Part shown: positions 1 through 9,878 of the stretch, in pieces | How positions within the stretch are numbered: position 1 is the first letter of the stretch | How the letters are laid out: each line of letters starts with the position of its first letter | From: Nymphaea colorata | Lineage: Eukaryota; Streptophyta; Magnoliopsida; Nymphaeales; Nymphaeaceae | Reading direction: 5' to 3' | DNA: 64,000 nucleotides | Assembly (NCBI RefSeq): GCF_008831285.2 | Contig: NC_045141.1 | Coordinates: 16,664,106 to 16,728,105 of the forward strand | Translations under genes and position numbers: made by a program | Notes under the pieces: generated by a model | Databases searched by the model: none | What the model was told of the DNA's origin: nothing | What the model saw: the letters and a program-made list of their open reading frames with translations, nothing else

Positions 1-1017
1 AAACCAATAAGTCAACGAGTAAGAAGTAGGAGGAGACAAATAACCAAAAGCTGAGAAAGTTTCGAAACAATTTGCTTTCCATCAATCGGCAAGCGTCAGT
101 ACTTGAACAAGTAGTGGGCAGAGAAGTCCTTGAACAAGTAGTACTTTCATCGGTAGGTGTGCGTGCAAGCCTGTTTGATAAGTGAAGTTTCTAATAAAAC
201 GCGGAACAAAAGATTCAACAAGGAATTTTCTTAGTTGCTGCGCGGACATGAACGTATGACACAAGATAAATTTGTCCCTCTCAAGTAGTGGGCAGGTTTG
301 TGTGGACATCTAAAAGGTTTGCGGGTGCCGGCCTGTTGATGACACGGTTAGGGTACAGTCAAGATTCACAACCCGAACGCTGTCCACCCGACAGTAAAAA
401 AAACAGGACACGGATCAAGGTTGTGGCAGTGCGGGCTTGTGTGGGCAGTTGCTCACACAGACCCCACATACTTTATTTTGTTTACATATTAGTTCTTCTT
501 AATTTGTTAGACGTTTGCTACTTAGGTGTCCTTGAGTTTCAAGATTTCTTATATTAGTGTCTGGTCGACTCGACTGTAAATTTTTAAGAGGGCGACTTGG
601 ACGTTATGGCATTCCACCTGCAACAATGGAATGCCTCAACTGTTATGCCATGCTGCAAGCATTCTACTGTCGTAGGTGAATATTCTCTCATCGTATGTAA
701 AATGTCATCACAAATAACCTGCTCCAACTGCTAGTGTCTAATTTATAGATTGTTGGTAGATTGTATGTGGAAATACATTTTTTAAAAATCAACACTAAAC
801 CTAATACGTGCATGCAAGAAACCTCTAATATCGGTGACAAATCCAGAGAGCAAAAAAGTAAGGAATTAGTGGAGCTAGTTTGCCTAAACCCAAATTACCA
901 ATGTGAAAAAAAAAAAAAAACAATTGAACGAGCATATATACTTGCTTGTTATTAACATTGGATGCTTAGTTTGTACATACTGGCATCGAGTGCAAAAGGT
1001 TGGCTTTCAATTTGCAG
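1..1017. other. Upstream sequence and part of intron 2 of esterase A
   Basis: No exon 1 or exon 2 of an esterase is recognisable here, so those exons of gene A lie to the left of the window or are lost. About 835-915 matches the part of gene B's intron 2 near 11515-11600, which marks it as old intron 2. A short perfect inverted repeat (GGCATTCCA / TGGAATGCC) lies at 608-635. Near 430-460 is one copy of a dispersed GTGTGGGCAGTTGC-type motif. The rest is AT-rich and unassigned. Confidence 0.5.
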
Positions 1018-1299
1018 GACTATACTTTAGCAACAAGCCTAGTGAGAGCAGCGCCCTTCTACAGAGATGATTTATCGAGACATGATTTTGTTTCGGAGGG
1101 GAACTATGGGCGTACAAAGCGGGTTTATGCGGTGTGCAAAGATGATCAAGCGATCAAAGAGAGCTTCCAGCGCTGGATGATAGAGACGAGCCCTGTGGAT
1201 GAGGTGGTGGAGATTGAGGGAGCCGATCACATGGCCATGCTCTCGAAGCCCCATGAACTTTGCTCCCACCTCCTCAAGATCGCTGAATCTTACGATTAA
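1018..1299 (+). CDS. Methylesterase A, last exon only (partial gene)
   Basis: This is the terminal exon of a MES/SABP2-type alpha/beta-hydrolase. It starts after the acceptor TTTGCAG at 1011-1017 and ends at TAA 1297-1299, giving 93 residues. It carries the last two triad residues: Asp in VCKDDQ and His in GADHMAML, which align with D210 and H238 of tobacco SABP2. Met follows the His, as in esterases. The reading frame is clean and close to the matching exons of B (11864-12145) and C (18410-18691). AATAAA polyadenylation signals follow near 1449. The nucleophile exon is not in the window, so whether the gene is whole cannot be judged. An in-frame ATG at 1000 lies inside the intron and is not a start. 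The family demethylates small methyl esters such as methyl salicylate, methyl jasmonate or methyl-IAA; the substrate here is unknown. Confidence 0.8.
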   Translation, partial: DYTLATSLVRAAPFYRDDLSRHDFVSEGNYGRTKRVYAVCKDDQAIKESFQRWMIETSPVDEVVEIEGADHMAMLSKPHELCSHLLKIAESYD

Positions 1300-3425
1300 T
1301 GTTCTTAAAGCCAAGTTAGTTCTACTGAATATTTGCACGTAAATCCTTGAATTGCCCTGCAGCAACTACTTTGTGAGTTTCCTTAGCTGGTTTATAAGAC
1401 CAATTTGAATTACATGTTGATGCAGAAATGTTTGGGAAAAACTGATGAAATAAAGATGATGCTTAATTGTGTACAGTTTTTCTTTTCCCGATTTAGTATT
1501 GTTCTGCATTACCCAAGTTCAAATGCAAATAAGAAAAGTTAACACCTTATCTGGACCAGATTTCTGAGTTCACAATCTGAATCCGATCCAAATCTGGCTT
1601 TTTATTTACGCCGAAATCTATCTTTTAAAAGGGTTTGATATGTTAAGAGCTGACTTTTAAAATATATGAATATTGGGGGCGTTTGATTTTCAAGAATTAC
1701 TGAAATTTTGGAATCAAAATCTTCGTTTTCGAAAAAATTATAATCACTAATCAAACACAACTCTTTTATTCCAAAATTGTGGATCAATTTTGGAATCAAA
1801 ATTTTTGGAATTAAAATCTGACCTAAATGGGTCCGATTTTAATTCATTCTGATCAAATCGCAAAGCCTTCTCCCATGTCTGACCCTTTCTCAGCCCTCAC
1901 CCGCGATGCCCTAACTTAATTACCCCTTTCCCACTTCTTTTTTCTCCTTCACCTTCATCCACACCCGTTAGTAATGGAGTGCAGCTGAGTTTCAACTCTT
2001 CAACTTACAGCAGGTATGTGGAGATCTTCACTACTCTTTCTCTCTCTCTCTCCTCCATGTAACAACACGACCCACTCCTGAGCATGGGCTTTTGGTTCGG
2101 CAGATCTCAACCGACCACCTAGCAGTTTTGGTTCTTAAGTTTCTGCACAAAAAAAAACTACGAATCAGGACAACCAACTTCTTTAACAACCTCATTTATA
2201 ACTCCTTAAAGATCCATCACAAACTTTAATAGGAGACTAAACTTTTAGGGTGTTACCTCCCCCCTCCCTCCAATAAGGCACACTCATCTCTGCGTGTGGA
2301 ACTCCAGGTTCAAATGTTGAACCTGGTTCTAATACAACAGTAATGACTCGACCCATTCATGGGCTCAGGTGTCTAATTTGACGGATTTGAACCTGCCCTT
2401 TAGTAGTTTCGGCTCGAGTCAATATGGCACTATACTTTTGGGGGGTTATGTCTCCAATCTAGTGCATTTGCAATGGCCGATGCATAGAGGGGCTACTTTG
2501 ATAGAGGGCCTACTTTGACGTCCCCTTTATTCTTTAGATGGGAGGTGTGTGTTAGCCTCCGTGCTACTAGCTTTAGTAGCAAAGAGTGGAAATTTTGTTC
2601 TTCAAAGTGCTGAAAACAAGGGACATACATTCTGTTTTCACCCGACACTCTCCAAGGGCCGACGAAGCTGGAAAATCTACTTGAAACCTGGGGGTTGCAT
2701 TCGATTGGTTATTTTAGTCTTAATTGGTTTCGTTTTTTCATATTAGATCAGGTCATCTATGACGAAACATAGGTGGGTTGTCATGCACCAAAGGGGAAAA
2801 TTTTATTTCTTGTTTTATCACCATGTGCAAAGATGACACTTATGGTGCTTTGTGATGTTCGGTCAATTTTTTAGCCTTGCCAGCAACATTTGTGTGTGTT
2901 TGCTTGTTTGTTATTCAAAAATATTCTGTTTTTTCTCTTTTGTTTAGCATTTCTTAAGCTTTATGAAACCAATTTGTTGCCGAAGAAACTATCTTCTCGG
3001 CAATAAAGCTTATTTTTTTGCGCACCATAAGCTGAAGATTAGGCATAACACAAGCTATTTCTTGCCATTTTTAGGCATGGGCTTTTTTAATTCATCTTAA
3101 TTTTGCACAAACGTATCCTTAAAACATTGATGGGCTACTCTTTTATGCTATCAAAGCTATTAAGTGAGCTTTTGTAAGATGGACCATGCTTTCATTTCAT
3201 TCATCTCACTCTCTCTCCTCTTTTCTTCATTATATGTAAACTTGAAAACAATCCAAATTGACAATATAGTCCTACTTGAATAATTGCAAAAGCTACCATG
3301 AAAAAACTGACCCAAGCCACCCAAATAACTTTCAAGTAGTCTTCTCTGTTGTTCATTTTAACAGCCCTCAAGTTTAATATTGTGTTGAAGATTACGAAAG
3401 ACTTCAATGGTTTACAAAAGGAGCT
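1300..3425. repeat. 3' flank of A, duplicated downstream of B
   Basis: No gene is seen. From about 1300 to 3425 the sequence matches 12146 to about 14900 downstream of gene B in the same order. Shared landmarks are the GTTTGATTTTCAAGAATTAC block at 1680 and 13143, the block near 1860-2060 and 13325-13500, and the block near 2900-3400 and 14400-14890. This is the footprint of a tandem duplication that included genes A and B. The similarity stops near 3425, just before the U-box exon. Confidence 0.75.
2155..2350 (-). mobile_element. TRIM-like LTR remnant (antisense)
   Basis: Read on the minus strand, this begins with a GGTAACACCCTAAAAGTTTA-type LTR start and continues to GGTTGTCCTGATTCG. An adjacent stretch reads GGTCGAGTCATTACTG followed by a TGGTATCAGAGC-like primer-binding site (GTATTAGAAC). 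This matches the LTR unit seen three times at 14866-15580, in the opposite orientation. No protein is encoded. The duplicate copy lies at about 13640-13830. Confidence 0.5.
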
Positions 3426-3556
3426 TTACACACAAAAAAAAAAACGTCGCCAGCTGTCCTCCCCATGAACACCATGATTGTTTTAGAGAGAGAAAGAAAA
3501 AGAGGGAAGAGAGTCGTCGCGAGGCCCCCACATATTCCGAGTGTGGGCTGGGGGCC

Positions 3557-3560
<4 letters not shown>

Positions 3561-3588
<28 letters not shown>
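3561..3588. repeat. (CT)n microsatellite
   Basis: A pure CT run in the 5' leader region of the U-box exon. It generates spurious SLSLSL and RERERE reading frames on the two strands. Confidence 0.95.
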
Positions 3589-3598
<10 letters not shown>

Positions 3599-3751
3599 GC
3601 ATCTTTAATTTTCGCTCTCTTCACTCGGGGACCTCACGCAGAGAGGGATGGAGGGAGAACATGGCGGGAGGGAGCTGAGCTTCTCTTAATTACGGTCTTG
3701 CCATCTTCTTCTCGGCGCTCTCTTTGCTGGTGATGGTGGTGGGGAGCGGTG

Positions 3752-4042
3752 ATGGGGAGATCTGAGCAGATGGATGGCGCCGGCGCCTCGCCATTCAGGA
3801 AGGCGCCAGAACTGAAGCGGGAGTTGTTGAGGCTCGTGAGGGCGATACCGGAGGATGGCGGCGAGGAGAGGAGGGTGGGGGAGGTGTTCGACCGGATTGA
3901 GCAGACGGTGCGCGCCCTGAGGGGAGTGAAGCACAGGAGGACGTTGTCGCAGAAGCTGGACGCCGCGGGCGTTCCGGAGCAGTTCCTCTGCCCGATCTCC
4001 TCCGAGCTCATGAAGGACCCCGTCATCTTGGCCACCGGGCAG
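3752..4042 (+). pseudogene. Plant U-box E3 ligase, orphan first exon (PUB9-like)
   Basis: Ninety-seven codons from ATG 3752 to a GT donor at 4043 (GGGCAG/GTGAAA). Residues about 18-70 form the helical N-terminal segment of plant U-box/ARM ligases. The U-box then begins with VPEQFLCPISSELMKDP and breaks at ATGQ, a familiar intron position in PUB9/PUB38-type genes. The next exon should begin TYDRPxI and lead to ARM repeats; I find neither in the following kilobases, which hold a LINE fragment and displaced esterase sequence. The codons are GC-rich and free of stops, so the truncation may be recent or the intron may be very long. An ATG at 3733 is in another frame. Ubiquitin ligase function would need the missing E2-binding half of the U-box, so this fragment is probably non-functional. 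Confidence 0.7.
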
Positions 4043-4429
4043 GTGAAAATCCTCGCTGCTGAGGCCGACGATAGGTGTTTTTTACTTACGGTTTGGAGGT
4101 TTAGGTGTCCGTTGGAGAGCGTCTTTGAGGGAGAATTTTGGTTCGAGAATGTGGTTCTCTTGATGATTGAAGAGTTTTTTTGGTTTTAAAGAGTAGATTA
4201 GCTATTTGTTTACTCGAGGAGAGGACCTCTGGTGGTTCTTTTGGTTCGGAAGTTGAGAATAGAAGGCATTAGTAGTTTCATATATGAATTAGGAATAGGA
4301 ACTAAGCGTTCTCCGTTTTCCATTTTGTGTGTAATGTTGATAATGCAGAGGCAAGAACGCTAAAAAAGAAAGGGCAATAAGTAAAAAGGTGGACTCGAGA
4401 CTTAGCTGCGAAGAGACAGAGGGGACGCT
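4043..4429. other. Former U-box intron, no gene seen
   Basis: The GT donor is followed by T-rich intron-like sequence. No second U-box exon is visible before the LINE homology begins near 4430. Confidence 0.5.
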
Positions 4430-5880
4430 AGTTAATTAAAGTGATGCCAAGGTGCTGTAAGTGGTCAAAAGTGTTGATGTGACCAGCAGAAGAACCAAAA
4501 GAACTAGGGTGAGAGCGACACAACAGAAGAACCAAAAGGAACCAGGTAGCAAGAAGAAAAAGTGAATCCCTGAAAAGGTAAAAGAGGCCAAGATAAAGGT
4601 GCAAACGAATGGAGGTCAACAAGCCGAAGGAAAATGAGAATGGCAGAAAGCAGGTCGTACCAAAAGTGGGAGGGAGAAGTGTGTGAGGTGGAACTATTCC
4701 GAACACTAGGAGAAGACAAGTCAAATCTGAAACAAATAAACAGAGTGATAGGAGAATGTTCAGTTGTCAGACGCTACCACCAAGAACACAGAAAAGACTC
4801 ACATACTGAACTAAGGTTGGTAACTTTAGCACCCCCAAGAAGACGCGAAAGGGCAACAATATCCCAACACGCAAGGCAATCCGAAGGTCGATCACCATCC
4901 CAGATAAACTTACGAATGATCCTATCAAACCTTTTCAGAACAGCCACATGAGGTCGAAAGATCGCCAAAGTATGGAGGGGGACAGACAAACGATAATGTT
5001 TAGCAATAGTAATACAACCAAGAAGAGAAAACAGCTTTCCTGCCAACACTAAAAGCGATTCACAAGCTTCTGTTCCACTCCATGCCAAAAGGAATAAGCA
5101 TGAGGCTCCAGTAATCTGAAGACCTAAGTAGTCCATGGGCAGACCAGTTGCCTTATACCGAAAGCAAGCTTCCGCAAGAAGCACCATGGCTGGATCCGCG
5201 TGAATGAATGAAATGTGGCATTTAGAGGAATTAATAGAAAGACCCGAGTTGAACTCAAAAGCCCAAATGATGAGCCAAGTTCTCACAATTTGTTGGCGGG
5301 AAGCAGTACCAAATAGGATAAAGTCGTCAACAGACTGAAGGGTGAAGGGAGAGTGAATGTGGCGTGAGGAAGCCAACGACCGCAGCATGATAAAATAATA
5401 CGAAAAAGAACTTGGCAACTTAGTTGAAAAGAAAAGATGAAAACGGACAACCCTAATGGGGGCCACGACCGACACAGAAGAAGAGACTGCAAGCTGTGCC
5501 CCGGTGACAAGTGAAAGGATCTACTGCCGAAACGATGGACCAAAAGCAAAGCGGGCGAGCATGTCAGAAAGGAACTCCCAACTAATAGAATCAAAGACCT
5601 TAGAGATGTCCAACTTAAGGATAAAGAAAGGAGGACGTAGACAGTATAGAGAGTAAACAACCTCATTGGCCAGGACAACAGCGTCATGCACACGTGACAG
5701 AGAGGGAGGAGGAGAGGTCAAAGTCTGGCAGCGGGCACGATAGCGAAGAGGCTTAGAGTAAGAATGACGAAAATGGGCGGTCAAAGCCAGGAGAATGTCA
5801 TCATCAAGAAAAACTGAGTGTCCAATAATCATGGACTGAAGCAACGTTTGACGGTACCTTTGAGATGTGGCCAAGTGAAA
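4430..5880 (-). mobile_element. Decayed LINE (L1-like) reverse transcriptase
   Basis: On the minus strand, overlapping frames read through a non-LTR reverse transcriptase broken by stops and frameshifts. RT motif A is LKLDISKVFDSISWEFL at about 5575-5625. The catalytic aspartate pair is a degenerate SVDDFILFGTA near 5300-5335. The post-catalytic region SGLSINSSKCHISF and DYLGLQITGA follows. The thumb has LAGKLFSLLGCITIAKHYRLS and FDRIIRKFIWDGD, ending near 4780. Plant L1-type LINEs encode this order downstream of an endonuclease, which is not seen here. The copy cannot be active. It abuts, at 5977, the inverted esterase intron copy. Confidence 0.85.
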
Positions 5881-5977
5881 GAATATAGAATTTTGGTCTT
5901 CATACGAAAGCCAACCCAGCCTAGAATGCTGCTGCTAGTGGATGGACTCCATAATCCTCCACTCCCAAGCCAAACAC

Positions 5978-7318
5978 TGGTGTTGGTCTCTAAAGCATTG
6001 TTGCCAAGTATGCTCCTGCAAAAGCCCAAGTCATTAGTAACAAACTAGAACACCCTTATCATCTTTCCTCCCATACCTATTTGTGATTGCGCTGAACATG
6101 TGGGCAGATGTGCATGTATTAAGTAAATACACGTTAGTCTTGCTTTTAGGAAAACTTTATCTATCGAAACTTCAATGAGTATCAAACATAAATGTATCAA
6201 TATATAGAAGTATCGATTATATGCATTCTTACAGCCAAAACACAAATTTAAAAATCCTATATTGTTCCCCTTTTGTCTTAGTATTAACAATTTATATGTT
6301 TGTGTGTGTGTATGTACATGCTATGAGACAGACTCAGCTGATGCTACAATAAAAAATTAGTGAATATGTTATCCCAAACATATGCTTTGGATGGCCATAT
6401 GCACAAAGTCGGGGCCCAGTACCATGAAGCCTTCATGCCAAATTTGATAAGAAATAAAGAAAAGAATCATATACAATAAAGTAGATTATATATATAAACG
6501 CCCAATAGTTAATGTGGGCCGTCAACAACTGTCATACAGCTGTACGCTTACGAAAATGAACAGACCTTTTATGGTTGTGGTTGAAAATTAAATGCTTGCT
6601 TAGCTATTTATGTTGAGGTTCTTAGTGGACTGATTCCATGAATATGACTATTAAATTGAACTAATCGACTTGTTTGCAAGTGCGCCAAATTAATAGTATA
6701 CAAGTTTGATTTCTTTATGTCAACATGGACGTTCCATGTGAAGCCCATAGTTGATATAGATGGGATTTTTTCCTCAGCACTTCTCAATGTTCTAGCAGAT
6801 GTGATGTCAAATTTCAAGCAACGACCCTGTAATTAGATTTGTTTAATTAAGTCATGTTCCTAACTCTGAACTTAATTTTACAAGGCTTGCGTAACCAAGT
6901 GATTTGTTACATGCAAAACTATAGGGCTTGTGGCAAATCAATGACATGAAGTTTCCACATGATTCTACACCGTCTCAATAATAATATATTGCCAACCTAT
7001 CTATGCAAGCGAAAGGAAAAAATGTAGGTTAAGACAAGGAACTAGTAAGTCTGGTTTAGAATCTGGACTCTGTAGGGGAGCCGCATATGGGCAATTGCCC
7101 ACACAACATTAATGCATGCTAGTACAACCATTTGTAATTTTGAGTACTTAAGAACTGTTTGGTTGGAACGTTGATATCCAAGTTAAGTTTGAGTCTTAAG
7201 CAATGGCGTATATGCGTTCAGCATGACAAAAAACTCAAGTTCTTTCTCACAGGCTGGCAGCAGTGTCACGAGGAGGGAAAAAGGAAAAGAAAAACAGAGA
7301 GAGAGAGAGAGATGAGCT
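5978..7318 (-). repeat. Inverted ectopic copy of esterase F intron 2 plus start of exon 3
   Basis: The reverse complement matches about 42750-44105 nearly base for base. It runs from the (CT)n-flanking sequence at the start of F's intron 2 to the splice acceptor and about 40 nt of exon 3 (GCAGGAGCATAC at about 6018-6007). Both this copy and F have GAGCAT at the exon 3 start, where other paralogs have GACTAT, so it derives from F or an F-like gene. Homology ends at 5978 in mid-exon. No other esterase exon accompanies it. Confidence 0.85.
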
Positions 7319-9823
7319 CACAAGTAGATCATTTTGTTACTGCAGTCTTGGTACGTCCCTCGTTTAATTTTGATTTAGTTTGTGGCTTTTCTCTTGCTAT
7401 GTGGGGATCATTTATGTTTAATTATGCTTTTACAGTGCCTTGCTGCAAATTAGAATCCTGCAACATTATATTTGAATCCAACGGTCTCTCAATTCCAAAA
7501 TTTTAATCTCATTTCAATCAAACAAGGAATTTTTAATTCTGGAATGAAAATTCTAAGTTATCAAACAAAGTACGTATTAGAATTGCATGGAATTGAACTG
7601 AAAATTTAAATTCCATTTTCAAGTGAAATTTTGATTTTAGAATCAAAATTCCAAACCAATCAAACACCCAGCCCTAAGAGAAACTTGTGTTCTTCCAATC
7701 TTGTGTTTCATGCTAGAACCAAGTATGTAGAAATCAATTTGCACTTGGAATGAGACAATGAACAAAGGGAAAATACAAACAGAATTCATTTGGTCCTTAA
7801 ATCAGGTCACATATAGATTTATCAAGTCTCTCTCCACTTAATAGTTTGAGCAATTGAAGTCCAATCTATGCACTAGTGAACTAACATTGTAACGAACCGA
7901 CCTACTTTCACACTGAGTTCAACACCTGGTTTGACGGATCTCAACCATCATCTTAGTAGTTTTGGTTCTAAACTGAAAAATGTTGTGAGAAATCTTTGAG
8001 AACTTATAAAAAGGGTTGCTAAGTGGTTGTCTCAATTCCTAGCCTTTTTGAGTCGGAACAGAAGCTGCTAAGGGGAGGGGTACGATCCATCGGAGCTAAG
8101 GTCTGAGCAAGGTATAGGTGTGGGTCACGTCATTAAAGTGGTATCAAAGCACTGTTCAATACTTAAACCTAGAATACCACAAGTAATTATGCATGTGCCT
8201 TACAAAAAGGTAGATTGTAACACTTTAAATGTTTAATCTCATATATAAGATTGTGAAGAATCTTCGGAGACTTACAAAAGGGGTTGTTACATGGTTGGTT
8301 GTTTCTTTCTAGTTAATTTTGGGTCAGAAACGAATTTGCTAGGGGACGGATTAAGATCTGTCTGACCAAAGACCCCAATCCAATTTAGGTGTGGGTCAGG
8401 TCATTACAATACTTATATTAATGCCGGACTGATAAAAATATGAGTTGTGTTGATAACAAAGAAATTCAAATCAAAGATAACGGAAAAGGGCAAATGTCAG
8501 GAGTTAAGACTTTTTTGCCATATGGTTTTCATTCTGATTTCCTTTTCTATTGTGATGTTGTTGTAACCCATTACTTCTTCTTTCGTGTAAATCTTACCAT
8601 TGCTTTATTTATGTAAAGTCTGCCTATCACGTATAAAATGTGTGGTTGTTAATCTTTACATGAATATAAATCCTATGGCTCTTTCCATCGTCACGAGAGA
8701 GCTCTACCATAAGAATCAACAGCGGGTAAAACTTGAGGGTATCCACAATAAAGTAAAATAAGACAATAAACTTTCTGGACACCGTTAGAATATAGTGATT
8801 TTACTTCATTACAAACAAAAACAAGTATTAAATTTGTTAGGCTATACTACTTATATGCTTACATGCATATAGTTTCAACTAGGTTCACGGTTGGACTAGA
8901 AACAAGTTGACAATGAGGGATTCGAACTATTGACATAAACTCTGAATTGAGATCAATGTAACTGATGCTATTGAAAGATACATGTTACAACGAATATCAT
9001 TGAACACATTCTTTGGCTTGGACTGGAAATAAAGTCGTTTGAGTGCGGTTAACAGGTGCCAACTCAAGTGACTTTATAATGAGAAATGGGAACTCTACTT
9101 CCATATATGAAACCAAATCAATCGAACTTGGATATGTCACGGATATGATTAATCAACAGTAGGCCTGGTTGGCATTCCTTGAACCAGTTGTGCTGTACTT
9201 CTTTGTCGCGGATTCGTATTTCTGTGGGCAGACACATAATTAATGGCGGCCTATCACATTTAAGACTTGTTGCGAAGCCAGCAGGATATTTAGTCTTCGT
9301 ATTTTTTGCCCATGTGGCCTAACCTGCAGATTTTTAATCACAATAATTTGGCAAAGTACAAAGAGTATTAGTGTTTTAGAATTCCAAAGAATCCAGTACA
9401 TACGTAGCACTATCTAATAACTAAGAGTTAATTTTCATAAAATGAACCGTGTGGGTCACATGAAAATAAAGGTGAAATTTAATAAAATAAAAAATCAGGC
9501 TTTGAAAAGTAATATATACATATATGAACTCATAGAAAAAACTTTAAAAAAAATCCCAACCAGCTTTGCGGCGAATTATCAGCGCAGAGAGAGGTCGAGA
9601 TCTACAGTTCTCATTCAACATGACTACCAAAAAACATGAACATAATAAGTTAGGGAATTACATTCACACAAAGAATTTCGTACAAGAGCAGTTGTTTTTG
9701 AATTTAGCTTAAGAGTTCATTCTTGTAAACTCAACCGCGTGGGTCACATGGGTTGACAAATTCTGAATTAATATTCAACCTGAACTTATAACAAGTATTT
9801 TACATGTGCTTACCCGTAAAGCT
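7319..9823. other. Spacer upstream of esterase B, partly shared with C
   Basis: No gene is seen. About 7630-7830 matches 16370-16645 upstream of C, and 9526-9880 matches 16645-17010. The intervening 7.83-9.52 kb in B has no counterpart in C, so it is inserted in B or deleted in C. It contains the TRIM-like unit at 7975-8408. Long AT-rich stretches and imperfect inverted repeats around 7490-7680 (TCAAACA / TGTTTGA types) look like MITE debris. Confidence 0.6.
7975..8408 (+). mobile_element. TRIM-like element, two LTR units
   Basis: An LTR-like unit at about 7975-8138 is followed by TGGTATCAAAGC at 8139, a match to the tRNA-iMet-type primer-binding site. About 65 bp of internal sequence comes next, then a second LTR from TGTAACACTTTAAATG at 8217 to GGGTCAGGTCATTACA at 8408. 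The element is short and non-coding. The same unit recurs at 14866-15580 (plus) and, inverted, near 2.2 and 13.7 kb. Confidence 0.6.
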
Positions 9824-9832
9824 TTTATAAAT
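9824..9832 (+). promoter_or_regulatory. TATA box of esterase B
   Basis: TTTATAAAT lies 47 nt upstream of the ATG, in a block conserved with gene C (16934-16942). A GA-rich leader follows. The short distance implies a 5' UTR of only about 15-20 nt if this box is used. Confidence 0.6.
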
Positions 9833-9878
9833 TTCCCAACTAGCTTCTAATCAGCCCTGAGATCAGAGCGAGAGAGAG

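Noticed and set aside
608-635. Short hairpin as a possible microRNA precursor
   Set aside because: The 9-bp stem and 10-nt loop are too small for a plant pre-miRNA.
3407-3733. Open frames on both strands with Ser-Leu or Arg-Glu runs
   Set aside because: They are translations of the (CT)n microsatellite.
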